A stretch of DNA of 53,418 nucleotides from the NCBI RefSeq assembly GCF_030063135.1, contig NZ_JASISO010000005.1:120894-174311 (forward strand). The letters run 5' to 3'. A model generated the notes under the pieces. That model saw only the letters and a program-made list of their open reading frames with translations. It did no database searches and was not told where the DNA came from. Every line of letters begins with the position of its first letter. Position 1 is the stretch's first letter. The stretch is from Streptomyces sp. G-G2. Its GTDB lineage: Bacteria; Actinomycetota; Actinomycetes; Streptomycetales; Streptomycetaceae. The position numbers were made by a program, and so were the translations under genes. Below are positions 25,032 through 33,960 of this stretch, one piece after another.

Positions 25032-25101
25032 CGCTCCTCATGACCGCGTGGAGGGCCGGACCCCGACCAGGGTCCGGCCCTCCACGCGGTCATGAGGAGC
25101 G
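25032..25101. terminator. Very long perfect stem-loop between convergent genes
   Basis: Left arm 25032-25063 and right arm 25070-25101 are perfectly complementary over 32 bp, with loop CGACCA. It lies between the ATPase gene (plus) and csbD (minus), so it can end transcription from both sides. The stem is unusually long and exact for a terminator. Confidence 0.85.
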
Positions 25102-25106
25102 CGGGT

Positions 25107-25286
25107 TCAGTCCTTGAGGACGTCCTTGATCTTTTCCTTCGCCTGGCGGGCGTCGCCCTTGGCCTGCTCGGCGCGGCCTTCCGCGGTGAGGCGTTCGTTG
25201 CCGACGAGGCGCCCGGCGGCTTCCTTGGCCTTCCCCTTGGCCTGCTCGCCCTTGGCCTTGGCCTTTTCTTCACCGGACACGGTCAT
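25107..25286 (-). CDS. CsbD family stress protein
   Basis: 59 residues from the ATG at 25286 (MTVSGEEKAKAKGEQAKGK). Highly charged, Lys/Glu/Ala-rich and helical: GKAKEAAGRLVGNERLTAEGRAEQAKGDARQAKEKIKDVLKD, the defining CsbD repeat. In Bacillus and Streptomyces CsbD is part of the general-stress (sigma-B) regulon; its molecular role is unknown. It is convergent with the ATPase gene and separated from it by the long stem-loop. Confidence 0.92.
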   Translation of the reverse strand: MTVSGEEKAKAKGEQAKGKAKEAAGRLVGNERLTAEGRAEQAKGDARQAKEKIKDVLKD

Positions 25287-25427
25287 CACTCCCAGCGGTA
25301 GAAAACGCTTGCGTCATCACGTATGACCGGATCCGTCGAAAGTAAACGTGCCCGGGTGGCGGCCCGGATTGTTTGTGCGCGGACGTACAGGCGTGGCTTC
25401 CCGCCTGCATGGATAAGAAACAAGTAA

Positions 25428-25451
25428 GTTCGTATGCATGGGTGGGGGTAG
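25428..25451 (+). promoter_or_regulatory. Candidate sigma-B-type promoter
   Basis: GTTC (25428-25431), 14 bp, then GGGTAG (25446-25451) closely fits the Streptomyces stress-sigma consensus (GNTT-N14-16-GGGTAT). It lies 34 bp before the start of the small hydrophobic protein gene. Confidence 0.5.
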
Positions 25452-25484
25452 TCAGGGCAGACGGCGCTTCGGAGGTTGATAACT

Positions 25485-25646
25485 ATGGTTCCCCTGCTTC
25501 TCGTTCTTCTGCTGGTCCTGATTCTCTTCGGTGCCGGTTTCGCGCTCAAGATCCTTTGGTGGGTCGCGATCGCGGTGCTGGTGTTGTGGCTGATCGGGTT
25601 CGTGGCCCGTCCGAAGGGCGGCAGCGGTCGCTGGTACCGCTGGTAG
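25485..25646 (+). CDS. Small hydrophobic membrane protein
   Basis: 53 residues from an ATG at 25485 with GGAGG eight bases upstream. Two hydrophobic helices (VPLLLVLLLVLILFGAGFA and LWWVAIAVLVLWLIGFVA) are followed by a short basic tail RPKGGSGRWYRW. This matches the conserved short hydrophobic proteins found in Streptomyces stress regions. A sigma-B-like promoter lies upstream and a strong hairpin downstream, so it is a single-gene unit. It is inferred to be an inner-membrane protein; function unknown. Confidence 0.85.
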   Translation: MVPLLLVLLLVLILFGAGFALKILWWVAIAVLVLWLIGFVARPKGGSGRWYRW

Positions 25647-25670
25647 GCGGCACGTCTGCCGTCAAGGCGT

Positions 25671-25709
25671 GGTGTGGGGCCCGTACCGACTCGGTACGGG
25701 CCCCACACC
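25671..25709. terminator. Hairpin after small hydrophobic protein gene
   Basis: Perfect 17-bp arms (25671-25687, 25693-25709) around loop GACTC, 24 bp past the stop codon. Confidence 0.85.
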
Positions 25710-26004
25710 CGTCTCATCCACCTTTACCCGTCTTCTTGGTGCGGGCGGGTTGGTGAGGGCGGCCTTTTTCGGGTACGCGCGTACATGGCCGGGCGGTTGC
25801 CGTGACGCAGTCGGAACCGGTTGCCTCCACAGATCGGCAGCCGCCCGCGTCACCCCGGACGGAGTTCGGAGAAGGACCGTTCGTGCCGCATGGCGAGAAT
25901 TCCTGCGGGCAGGCGCTGTCTTGGCGCCATCGTGTCTCTCCGGTCCGGGGAAATGACGGGGAAGAAGCGGTGGCTGTTCCCGATGTGATGAAGGAGTTGT
26001 TCGT

Positions 26005-26358
26005 ATGACTGAGAATGTGTGGGGTTACCGCGAGACGTCCGGCCGTCTGGCCGGTGCGGATCTGACGGGCTACAAGGTCGAGGCGAGCGACGGTTCCATC
26101 GGCAAGGTCGACAAGCATTCCGACGAGGTCGGTTCCGCGTACATCGTGGTCGACACCGGTCCGTGGATCTTCGGCAAGGAAGTTCTGCTGCCCGCGGGCA
26201 CGATCGAGCGGATCGACGCGCGGGAGCAGAAGGTCTACGTCGCCCGGACCAAGGACGAGATCAAGGCCGCGCCGGAGTTCGACAAGGACACGCACCTCGG
26301 CAATGAGGACTATCACCGCCAGATCGGCGACTACTACGACCGGCCGCGACACTTCTGA
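26005..26358 (+). CDS. PRC-barrel domain protein
   Basis: 117 residues from the ATG at 26005 with AAGGAG eight bases upstream. The PRC-barrel fold is evident: LAGADLTGYKVEASDGSIGKVDKHSDEVGSAYIVVDTGPWIFGKEVLLPAGTIERID, then EQKVYVARTKDEIKAAPEFD. The acidic and Tyr-rich tail EDYHRQIGDYYDRPRHF is typical of the stress-associated actinobacterial version. Its role is unknown, though such genes usually lie in general-stress clusters as here. The 295 bp before it (25710-26004) hold no supported gene. Confidence 0.93.
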   Translation: MTENVWGYRETSGRLAGADLTGYKVEASDGSIGKVDKHSDEVGSAYIVVDTGPWIFGKEVLLPAGTIERIDAREQKVYVARTKDEIKAAPEFDKDTHLGNEDYHRQIGDYYDRPRHF

Positions 26359-26423
26359 GCGCGCTGGACAGCCGGCCCCGGGCCGGCGGTGTCACGGTGT
26401 GACCGGCGGGGTGTCCTGTGGGC

Positions 26424-27080
26424 TCATGCGAGGCCACTCGTCGGGGGCCAGGTGGCGAGCACGGCGGTGTCGTCGTCGAGGCCGTCACCGAAGCTGTCCA
26501 GCAGGCCGGTCAGCGCCTGGACGACGGCGTGCGGGGCTTGGCCGGCCTGCCCGGTGGCGAAGGACAGCGACGCCAGCAGCTCGTCGATGTCCTCGGCACT
26601 GAAGCCGCCCGCGTAGTCGGCGTCGTCGATGTACCGCGGCGACGGAGCGACCATCACCAGGGCGCCGATCCGCTCCTTCGCCGCGCCCGCGGCCAGCACC
26701 CCGACCATCGCGCTGACCGAATGCCCCACAAAGATCGCATCGCGCAGGTCGAGGGCTTCGCACACCTCCACCACATCCCTGGCATAACCGTCCAGAGAGG
26801 CGTAATGGTCCTCCGTGAACGCCGACGCATCGGAGCGGCCCGAGCCCACGTAATCGAACAGCACGACCCGGTAGTCCTCGGCCAGCGCGGGTACCGTCAA
26901 CCGCCACATGTTCTGGTCGCAGCCGAAGCCGTGTGCCAGCACTACCGTCCGGCCGTGCGGGTTGCCGGTGACGGTGACGTTGTTCCTGCGGGCGACATCT
27001 ATACGCGCAAGTCTCTCAAGCCCCGCCCGCCGCTCCAGCACGGCACGCGAATCACCCCGGCCCGCGTCTGTCGTCTCCAC
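26424..27080 (-). CDS. RsbQ-like hydrolase N-terminus fused to PP2C phosphatase C-terminus (probable deletion product)
   Basis: 218 residues from a GTG at 27080, 21 bp after the MarR stop. Residues about 28-175 match RsbQ, the alpha/beta hydrolase that activates the RsbP phosphatase in energy-stress signalling: DVARRNNVTVTGNPHGRTVVLAHGFGCDQNMWRL, RVVLFDYVGSGRSD, and nucleophile Ser in FVGHSVSAMVGVLAA. RsbQ normally runs to about 270 residues and carries its Asp and His later. Here, after FSAEDIDELLASL, the sequence turns into HAVVQALTGLLDSFGDGLDDDTAVLATW, which looks like the end of a PP2C/SpoIIE phosphatase. A deletion between adjacent rsbQ and rsbP genes would give exactly this. The hydrolase triad is incomplete, so activity is unlikely. 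Confidence 0.75.
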   Translation of the reverse strand: METTDAGRGDSRAVLERRAGLERLARIDVARRNNVTVTGNPHGRTVVLAHGFGCDQNMWRLTVPALAEDYRVVLFDYVGSGRSDASAFTEDHYASLDGYARDVVEVCEALDLRDAIFVGHSVSAMVGVLAAGAAKERIGALVMVAPSPRYIDDADYAGGFSAEDIDELLASLSFATGQAGQAPHAVVQALTGLLDSFGDGLDDDTAVLATWPPTSGLA

Positions 27081-27101
27081 TGGAAGTCGTCCTGCTCAGG
27101 T

Positions 27102-27590
27102 TCAGGCGGTGTGCCGGTCCGCCGCGGCGGGGACGGGCTCACTCACCGCGGTGCACAGCGCGCTGAGTCCGGAGGCGAGGGCGTGCTGCGCGTCGGTAGG
27201 CATGCGGCTCAAGGCGCGGCGGAGCGCCTGTTCCCTGCGGAGCCTGACGCCCCGCAGGTGCGCGGTGCCCGCGTCGGTGAGCTCGAGCCGGGTCTCGCGG
27301 CCGTTGTGCGGGTGGGGGCTCCGGTGGAGGAAGCCGACTGCCTGGAGACGGTCGCAGAGGCGGGTGACGGATGGAGCGGCTGCCGAGAGGCGCCGGCCCA
27401 GCGAGCTCAGATTGAGGCCGGGCTCGCGTTCGATGATGTACAGCACACGGGTCTGGGCGGCCGTGAGCGGTGCGGTGTCGAGCATGCTGCGGCCGCGTTC
27501 CCAAGCGACTTCGAGGAGCTCGAGCACCTGCCCGATCTCGACCGCGGCATGAGAAGGGTGCTGCTGGAGAGTAGGAGGGGGCTCGCTCAT
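27102..27590 (-). CDS. MarR family transcriptional regulator
   Basis: 162 residues from the ATG at 27590 (MSEPPPTLQQHPSHAAVEIGQVL) with GGGAG six bases upstream. The winged helix reads LTAAQTRVLYIIEREPGLNLSSLGRRLSAAAPSVTRLCDRLQAVGFLHRSPHPHNGRETRLELTDAG, the standard MarR core. The C-terminal helix LSRMPTDAQHALASGLSALCTAVSEPV would dimerise. It sits upstream of and in line with the rsbQ/PP2C fusion and is divergent from the broken phosphatase at 27681, a layout seen in Streptomyces stress clusters. Ligand unknown. Confidence 0.92.
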   Translation of the reverse strand: MSEPPPTLQQHPSHAAVEIGQVLELLEVAWERGRSMLDTAPLTAAQTRVLYIIEREPGLNLSSLGRRLSAAAPSVTRLCDRLQAVGFLHRSPHPHNGRETRLELTDAGTAHLRGVRLRREQALRRALSRMPTDAQHALASGLSALCTAVSEPVPAAADRHTA

Positions 27591-27680
27591 GTGACACTCC
27601 CGCGGGGGCCATTGCGCCCGTTCCGGCTGGTCGATGCGTGCAGTCGCACCGACGAAGATATGTGAAGGAAAGGAGGACCG

Positions 27681-28634
<954 letters not shown>

Positions 28635-29010
28635 GGAGTTCGCATCGCTGCGCGGCTTTGATCTGGGCACATCCCTCATAACCGGGCGGCGGACGGCCTG
28701 TGTTGTCGGCCCGGCCCCTTGGTCACTCGGTTGAGGAATCCGACCCCCCGGCCCCCCTAGGGTGCTCTGACCAGCAGGAATACGGCCAGCTCGGCCAGTT
28801 CGAGGCCACGTTCGGGGATTTCCGAGGCCGGGGTAGGGTCGAGCCCGTTCGGATGTCCGGACTCCGTCGAGCGCCGAGTGCGGGACGGATCAACAGCGTG
28901 CAAGGGGCGGGTGGGACGTACGGGCAGGCAGGGTGAAGACAGGGAATTCGGGGCACACGCGGCCCCGAATCCGTAGGCCGACCGAAAGACGTCCGAGGCG
29001 AGGCGAACCG
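28635..29010. other. Gene-free upstream region of flavohaemoprotein gene
   Basis: No supported gene. The region before the ATG at 29011 contains AGGCGAGGCGAA as a weak ribosome site. Short frames here are Arg/Ser-rich shadows. Confidence 0.3.
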
Positions 29011-30453
29011 ATGGACACCCCGACCAACACTTCGGCTGACGGCCGCAGCTCCGACGGGACAACCCGGGACGAAGGCTGGTTCAGCCCGAGCCCGGTCAAG
29101 AGACCGGCTGGGGGAGAGCGCGACGACCGGCACACGGCGGACCGGATACCCAGCCGCCCCGTCACACCGATTCGCCCTGTGCGCAGCGGTGCGGACAGGA
29201 TCCGTACGGGCCCCGCGGCACCGGAGCCGAGCCCGGGGGCTCCCCAGTCCGCCACGCCGCCTCCCGCGCCGTCCGCCACGCCGCCCCCCGCCGCGCCGCC
29301 CCCCGCGGCCGCCGCCGCGCCCGAAGACACCTCGGACGCCGCTCTCCTGCGCCGCACCATGGCCGAGATCGAGCCCATCGCCGACAAGGTCACCTCGTAC
29401 TTCTACGCCCTGCTCTTCGTTCGGCACCCCGACCTGCGGGCCCTCTTCCCCGCCGCGATGGACACCCAGCGCGACCGCCTCTTCAAGGCGCTGCTCACCG
29501 CCGCGACGCACGTCGACGATCCGGCCGCCCTGACCACGTACCTGACCCATCTCGGCCGCGGGCACCGGAAGTACGGCACCCTCCCCGGGCACTATCCGGC
29601 CGTCGGTGAATGCCTCATCGGAGCCCTCTCCCGCTACGCGGAGCGCAGCTGGGGTCCACGGGCCGAGGCCGCCTGGGTGGCCGCGTACACCGCGATCTCC
29701 CAGATCATGATCGACGCCGCGGCCGAGAACGAGCTGCGCGCACCCGCCTGGTGGCAGGCGGAGGTCGTCTCCCACGAGATGCGTACGCCGGACGTCGCTG
29801 TCGTGACGGTCCGCCCCGATCAGCCCTACCCCTTCCGCGCCGGGCAGTACGCCTCCCTGGAGACCCCCTGGTGGCCGCGCGTGTGGCGGCACTACTCCTT
29901 CGCCTCGGCGCCCCGCTCGGACGGCCTGCTCTCCTTCCACGTCAAGGCCGTGCCGGCGGGCTGGGTCTCCAACGCCCTCGTGCGGCGCGCCCGCCGGGGT
30001 GATGTGATCCGGCTCGGGGCACCCGCCGGGTCGATGACCGTGGACCACAGCACCGACAGCGGACTGCTGTGCCTCGGCGGCGGTACCGGCATCGCACCCA
30101 TCAGGGCCCTGGTCGAGGACGTGGCCCAACACGGCCGCCGACGTTCCGTCCAGGTGTTCTACGGAGCCCGCCGCGACCACGACCTGTACGACATGGACAC
30201 GATGCTGCTCCTGCAGAAGACGCACCCCTGGCTCTCGGTCCGCCCCGTCGTCGACGACGGGCCGACCGGTGGCCTGGGCGCCGGCCTCCCGGAGGCGGTG
30301 TCCCAGTACGGTCCGTGGCACACCTACGACGCGTACCTGTCGGGGCCGCCCGGGATGATCCGCCGAGGCGTCGACACACTCGTGGGCATCGGCATGTCCA
30401 CCGACCGCATATGGCACGACTCCCTCGCCGAACTGGTCGGGGCGAGGACGTGA
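29011..30453 (+). CDS. Flavohaemoprotein (globin-FAD-NAD) with Pro-rich N-terminal extension
   Basis: 480 residues from the ATG at 29011. Flavohaemoglobins convert NO to nitrate with O2 and NAD(P)H. Residues 1-110 are disordered and rich in Pro/Ala/Thr, absent from classical Hmp (about 400 aa). The globin domain has VTSYFYALLFVRHPDLRALFP (B10 Tyr, CD1 Phe) and the proximal His in LGRGHRKYGTLPGHYPAVGE. The FAD domain shows PFRAGQYASLETP and RHYSFASAP. The NAD domain has LCLGGGTGIAPIRALVEDV and VFYGARRDHDLYDMDTML, ending with YLSGPPGMIRRGVDTL. All catalytic landmarks are present. Its stop overlaps the start of the PNPOx-like gene (GTGA), suggesting joint function in nitrosative or oxidative stress. 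Confidence 0.93.
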   Translation: MDTPTNTSADGRSSDGTTRDEGWFSPSPVKRPAGGERDDRHTADRIPSRPVTPIRPVRSGADRIRTGPAAPEPSPGAPQSATPPPAPSATPPPAAPPPAAAAAPEDTSDAALLRRTMAEIEPIADKVTSYFYALLFVRHPDLRALFPAAMDTQRDRLFKALLTAATHVDDPAALTTYLTHLGRGHRKYGTLPGHYPAVGECLIGALSRYAERSWGPRAEAAWVAAYTAISQIMIDAAAENELRAPAWWQAEVVSHEMRTPDVAVVTVRPDQPYPFRAGQYASLETPWWPRVWRHYSFASAPRSDGLLSFHVKAVPAGWVSNALVRRARRGDVIRLGAPAGSMTVDHSTDSGLLCLGGGTGIAPIRALVEDVAQHGRRRSVQVFYGARRDHDLYDMDTMLLLQKTHPWLSVRPVVDDGPTGGLGAGLPEAVSQYGPWHTYDAYLSGPPGMIRRGVDTLVGIGMSTDRIWHDSLAELVGART

Positions 30454-31298
30454 GCACATCCGAAGAGACCGGTCACCGCCGCGCCGCGCCGGATCGCACC
30501 GCACGTCCCGGCAGCGCCGGCGAACACCTGCTCCAGCAGCGCACGGGCACCGCCGAGCGCGCGGACACCTTCTATGCCGAACAGGTCCTCGACCGGCTCA
30601 ACACCCGCATGCGGGACTTCGTGGCGCGGCAGGAGATGTTCTTCCTGGCGACCGCCGACGGACACGGCGAGTGTGACAACACCTTCCGTGCCGGCCCGCC
30701 CGGGTTCCTCCACGTCCTGGACGACCGGACCCTCGCCTACCCCGAGTACCGGGGCAACGGCGTACAGGCCAGCCTCGGCAACATCGAGGAGAACCCCCAC
30801 GTCGGCATCCTCATGGTCGACTTCCTGCGGGACCGCATCGGCCTGCACGTCAATGGCAGGGCAAGGATCGTGGGCGACGACGAGATGCGCCGCGCTCATT
30901 CCTGGCTCGCGGTCGACCCCGTGCCCGGCCGCCGGGCCCGGGTCTGGGTGGAGGTCGCCGTCGAGGAGGCGTACATCCACTGCGCCAAGCACATCCCCCC
31001 TCTGCAGAAGGTGCCGCCGCAGGGCCCGGACCGGGCGTGGGGGACGGACGACGTCAAGCGCAAGGGCGGCGATTTCTTCGGAGCCGCCGCCGAAGCGCAC
31101 GAACGGGGTCGCTTCGAGCCGCCGCCCCGCGCGGACACGCCTGCCTGGCGGGCAGAGGCCGAGCGGGTCCTGGAGAGAGCCGAGCGGCGCCGCACCGAGC
31201 AGCCCGGGGGACGGGCGTTCAGCGGCTGGTTCAGGACCCCGGATCGCCGGGCCGCGTCCTGGGGCCTGCGGAACCAGCTCCCCGACGCTTCGACCTGA
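30450..31298 (+). CDS. Pyridoxamine 5'-phosphate oxidase-family (split-barrel flavin) protein
   Basis: 282 residues from a GTG at 30450 that overlaps the flavohaemoprotein stop. After a charged N-terminus, the split-barrel core reads MRDFVARQEMFFLATADGHGECDNTFRAGPPGFLHVLDDRTLAYPEYRGNGVQASLGNIEENPHVGILMVDFLRDRIGLHVNGRARIV, the FMN/F420-type fold shared by PNPOx-like proteins. The C-terminal 90 residues are charged and probably helical (TPAWRAEAERVLERAERRR). Coupling to a flavohaemoprotein suggests flavin-dependent redox chemistry or denitrosylation in the same response, but the substrate is unknown. It is convergent with the phospholipase-D gene, three bases away. Confidence 0.88.
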   Translation: MSTSEETGHRRAAPDRTARPGSAGEHLLQQRTGTAERADTFYAEQVLDRLNTRMRDFVARQEMFFLATADGHGECDNTFRAGPPGFLHVLDDRTLAYPEYRGNGVQASLGNIEENPHVGILMVDFLRDRIGLHVNGRARIVGDDEMRRAHSWLAVDPVPGRRARVWVEVAVEEAYIHCAKHIPPLQKVPPQGPDRAWGTDDVKRKGGDFFGAAAEAHERGRFEPPPRADTPAWRAEAERVLERAERRRTEQPGGRAFSGWFRTPDRRAASWGLRNQLPDAST

Positions 31299-31301
31299 GC
31301 C

Positions 31302-32513
31302 TCACAGGTACCGGCGGATGGGGATGACGGCGAGTTCCCGTGCCCGCTGGAGGGGGGAACGCCGCTTCCAGCGGCCTCCCTTGATCTGCTCGCTGACCTT
31401 GAGGTCCTCGTCGAAGTGCTGGTCCAGGGTCGCGGTGAACTCCGTGTCGAGGACGGCGAGCATGATCTCCTCGTCATGGTCCAGCGAGCGCCGGTTGAAG
31501 TTCGTCGAGCCGATCAGGGAAGCGACCCGGTCCACCGTGATGATCTTGGCGTGCATCATCGTCGGCTGGTACTGGTAGATCTTCACACCACAGGCGGTGA
31601 GGTCCTCGTAGTAGTACTGACCGGCGAGCTGGCAGACCCGCTTGTCGGTGAACGGCCCCGGCAGCAGGATCTCCACCTCTACCCCGCGCCGCGCCGTCGC
31701 GCACAGCAGCTCGATGAAGAAGGCGTCCGGTGAGAAGTAGGCCGTGGCCAGGCGCACGCGTTCCTCGGCGGACTCCAGCACGACCCGGATCAGGGTCTGC
31801 ATGTCCTGCCACCCGAAGCTGGCCGACCCGCGTACGACCTGCACCACGGCATGGCCCTGCTGTTCGTGGGTGATGAACCGGTCCCGGTGGTCGAAGAGCT
31901 CCTCGTGGCACTCCGCCCAGTTCTGAGCGAACGCGGCGCCGATCCCGTCGACCGCCGGACCGCGCACCTGGACGTGGGTGTCGCGCCACTCGTGCTCGTT
32001 GCGGGCGTCACCGCACCACTCCTCGGCGATCCCCACACCCCCGGTGAACGCCGTCTGCTCGTCGACGACCAGAACCTTGCGGTGGCAGCGGTGGTTCTGC
32101 TTCAGCGGCGACAGGTACAGCGGCTTGCGGAACCAGGCCACCTGCACGCCGGCCCGCTCCATCATCGCCAGCTGCTCCTTCTCGATCAGCCGACTGCCGA
32201 ACCCGTCCAACAGCAGCCGCACCCGTACCCCGCTGGCCGCCCGCTCGGAAAGGGCCCGGGCGAACCGCTCCGCGATCTCGCCACGCCAGTACACGAACGT
32301 CATCATGTCGACCGTGTGCCGCGCACCGGCGATGCCGTCGAGCATCGCCGCGAAGATCTCGTCACCGTTGCGCAGGGGGACCAGTGAGTTGCCCTCGGTG
32401 GCGGCGATGCCGATCAGCCGCTCCAGGCGTCTGCGTATCCGCGGGATCCGCGCGTCCAGATCCGGCTCCGAACCGCCGTCGCTCGGCAGCGCCGCATCCT
32501 GTATGTGCGTCAT
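31302..32513 (-). CDS. Cardiolipin synthase-like phospholipase D protein
   Basis: 403 residues from the ATG at 32513 (MTHIQDAALPSDGGSEP). Two HKD motifs form the PLD active site: HRCHRKVLVVDEQTAFTGG and MHAKIITVDRVASLIGSTNFNRRS. Between them are VDMMTFVYWRGEIAERFARAL, AYFSPDAFFIELLCATARRGVEVEILLPGP and FDHRDRF. There are no N-terminal membrane helices, unlike the long ClsA form, so it resembles ClsB/short bacterial PLDs that join phosphatidyl groups. It may also hydrolyse phospholipid. It is convergent with the PNPOx-like gene. Confidence 0.92.
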   Translation of the reverse strand: MTHIQDAALPSDGGSEPDLDARIPRIRRRLERLIGIAATEGNSLVPLRNGDEIFAAMLDGIAGARHTVDMMTFVYWRGEIAERFARALSERAASGVRVRLLLDGFGSRLIEKEQLAMMERAGVQVAWFRKPLYLSPLKQNHRCHRKVLVVDEQTAFTGGVGIAEEWCGDARNEHEWRDTHVQVRGPAVDGIGAAFAQNWAECHEELFDHRDRFITHEQQGHAVVQVVRGSASFGWQDMQTLIRVVLESAEERVRLATAYFSPDAFFIELLCATARRGVEVEILLPGPFTDKRVCQLAGQYYYEDLTACGVKIYQYQPTMMHAKIITVDRVASLIGSTNFNRRSLDHDEEIMLAVLDTEFTATLDQHFDEDLKVSEQIKGGRWKRRSPLQRARELAVIPIRRYL

Positions 32514-32892
32514 GACGGCACCCGTTCGACGTGAGGGAAGCGGCCGGGGCCGCGGGAGGCCGCCCCGGTATCCGGCGGCCGGGCACGCCGACTGTACCCG
32601 CGCCCAGGTCAGCCACCGGACGCGGGCACCCCGCTCCCACGACGCCAGGAGGGTCCGGCGCGGACCGGGCCGGTGGATCCACCGGACGAAAGCCCGCAGG
32701 GCAAGCGGGCTCACCCATCCCGACCACGTGCCGGTCGTGCGGACCCCCGCGAGTCGGCAGGCGTACGTCCCCGAGGAGCCCGCGCCCAGTGCGTAGGCGG
32801 GCGACCCGGCGCACAGCCCGCGCCGCATACTGGGCACCGGATACGGGCGCCGGGGGACACCGGGGGACACCGGGGAAACAGGGGGGAGCCGC
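32514..32892. other. Gene-free divergent region
   Basis: No supported gene between the PLD gene and the HEAT-repeat gene. At 32852-32890 there is a G-rich run of near-repeats (CGGGGGACAC repeated) next to the HEAT gene's ribosome site. Frames here are low-complexity. Confidence 0.3.
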
Positions 32893-33603
32893 ATGGACGG
32901 CGAGGCAGTGGGTCCGGCCACGGACGACCTGTTCGCGGCGGCCCTGGCCGAAGTCCAGGCGGACGACGACGGCCCGGTGCCCGGCCTGCTCGCCCTGCAC
33001 GCCCGGCCGACCCGGCTGGTCTTCGAGCGGGCGGCGGCCCTGTTGGCCCACGAGGAACCGGCAGAGCGGGAACTGGGGGCGCGGGTCCTGCGCGAGCTGG
33101 GCCGCCACGGCGCCGACGGCCGCAGGCCCTTCACCACGGAGACCATCGCGGTCGTCATGGCGGAGCTGCCCAGCGAGCCGGACCCCTGGGTCCTGGGGTG
33201 CATGATCTCCGTCCTCGGCTACCACGCCGCCCGCGAGAACCTCGACCTCGTGCTCGGCCACCGGTCCCACGCGGCGCAGCCAGTGCGCTTCGCGGTCGCC
33301 GCCGCGCTTCCCGACCTGGCCGATCCCGGCCGTACGCAGGGCCGGGTCGTCGAGGCGCTGCTCCGGCTGGCCGAGGACGACGACGCCGCCGTCCGCTGGT
33401 ACGCCCTGTACGCGCTGTTCCACGAGACGGCCGGCGTCGCCGACGAGGACCGGGTGGGCTGGGCCACGGCCCTGACCACCCGCGCGGATCCGGAGCGGCG
33501 CGGCGAACTGCGCCACCTCGGCACGACCCTCGACGACCGCGCGGATCCGGGCCTGCGCGCGGCCCTCGGGGGTGAGCGGCTCGGCGCGCCGCCAACTCCT
33601 TGA
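32893..33603 (+). CDS. HEAT-repeat protein
   Basis: 236 residues from the ATG at 32893 after a GGGGGGAG site. Repeating helical pairs of about 30-35 residues can be followed: FERAAALLAHEEPAERELGARVLRELGR, TETIAVVMAELPSEPDPWVLGCMISVLGYHAARENLDLVLGHRSHAAQPVRFAVAAALPDLADP and VVEALLRLAEDDDAAVRWYALYALFHETA. This is the solenoid typical of HEAT/PBS-lyase-like scaffolds that bind other proteins. It lacks a catalytic domain or signal peptide. Partner unknown. Confidence 0.9.
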   Translation: MDGEAVGPATDDLFAAALAEVQADDDGPVPGLLALHARPTRLVFERAAALLAHEEPAERELGARVLRELGRHGADGRRPFTTETIAVVMAELPSEPDPWVLGCMISVLGYHAARENLDLVLGHRSHAAQPVRFAVAAALPDLADPGRTQGRVVEALLRLAEDDDAAVRWYALYALFHETAGVADEDRVGWATALTTRADPERRGELRHLGTTLDDRADPGLRAALGGERLGAPPTP

Positions 33604-33960
33604 GGACCCCTTCACCACCGGCTCAGCTCTCGCGCCCGGCGGCGGTGGCCGTTGCGGCGGGTCTCTCGCTCACGGCCTGCCAGAACGGCGATGACGGCAT
33701 GGGGCAGAGCGGCCCGTCGTCCGCGTCCAGCGCGTCCAGCGGGTCATCCGCGTCCACCGCGTCTTCCTCGGGCCCCGGTCAACACGTCGGGCGGCTCCGG
33801 CATCCGCGTCACCGGGCTGGTGGTGACCCCGCCGGACGAGACGAAGTCGGTCACCCTTGCCTGGCCGGGCGCCGCCACCCTGCCCGTCACGGACGGCACC
33901 GGCTCCCCGGTGCAGGTCGGCCCGGTCGGTAGCGCGGTCAGGGAGGCTGACCCCCCACGC
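33600..33960 (+). pseudogene. Frameshifted putative lipoprotein
   Basis: A TTG at 33600 overlapping the previous stop could start MRTPSPPAQLSRPAAVAVAAGLSLTACQNG, with a lipobox (LTAC) and a Ser-rich linker (SSASSASSGSSASTASSSG). After GPG the frame turns non-coding. In the next frame, from about 33780, coding-like text resumes with NTSGGSGIRVTGLVVTPPDETKSVTLAWPGAATLPVTDGTGSPVQVGPVGS. A one-base shift near 33778 separates them. The family is not recognised. A sequencing error or a decayed lipoprotein gene would both fit. Confidence 0.4.

Noticed and set aside
25802..26008. 68-residue frame before the PRC-barrel gene
   Set aside because: No ribosome site, no family resemblance, and it overlaps the PRC gene start. 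Treated as leader sequence.
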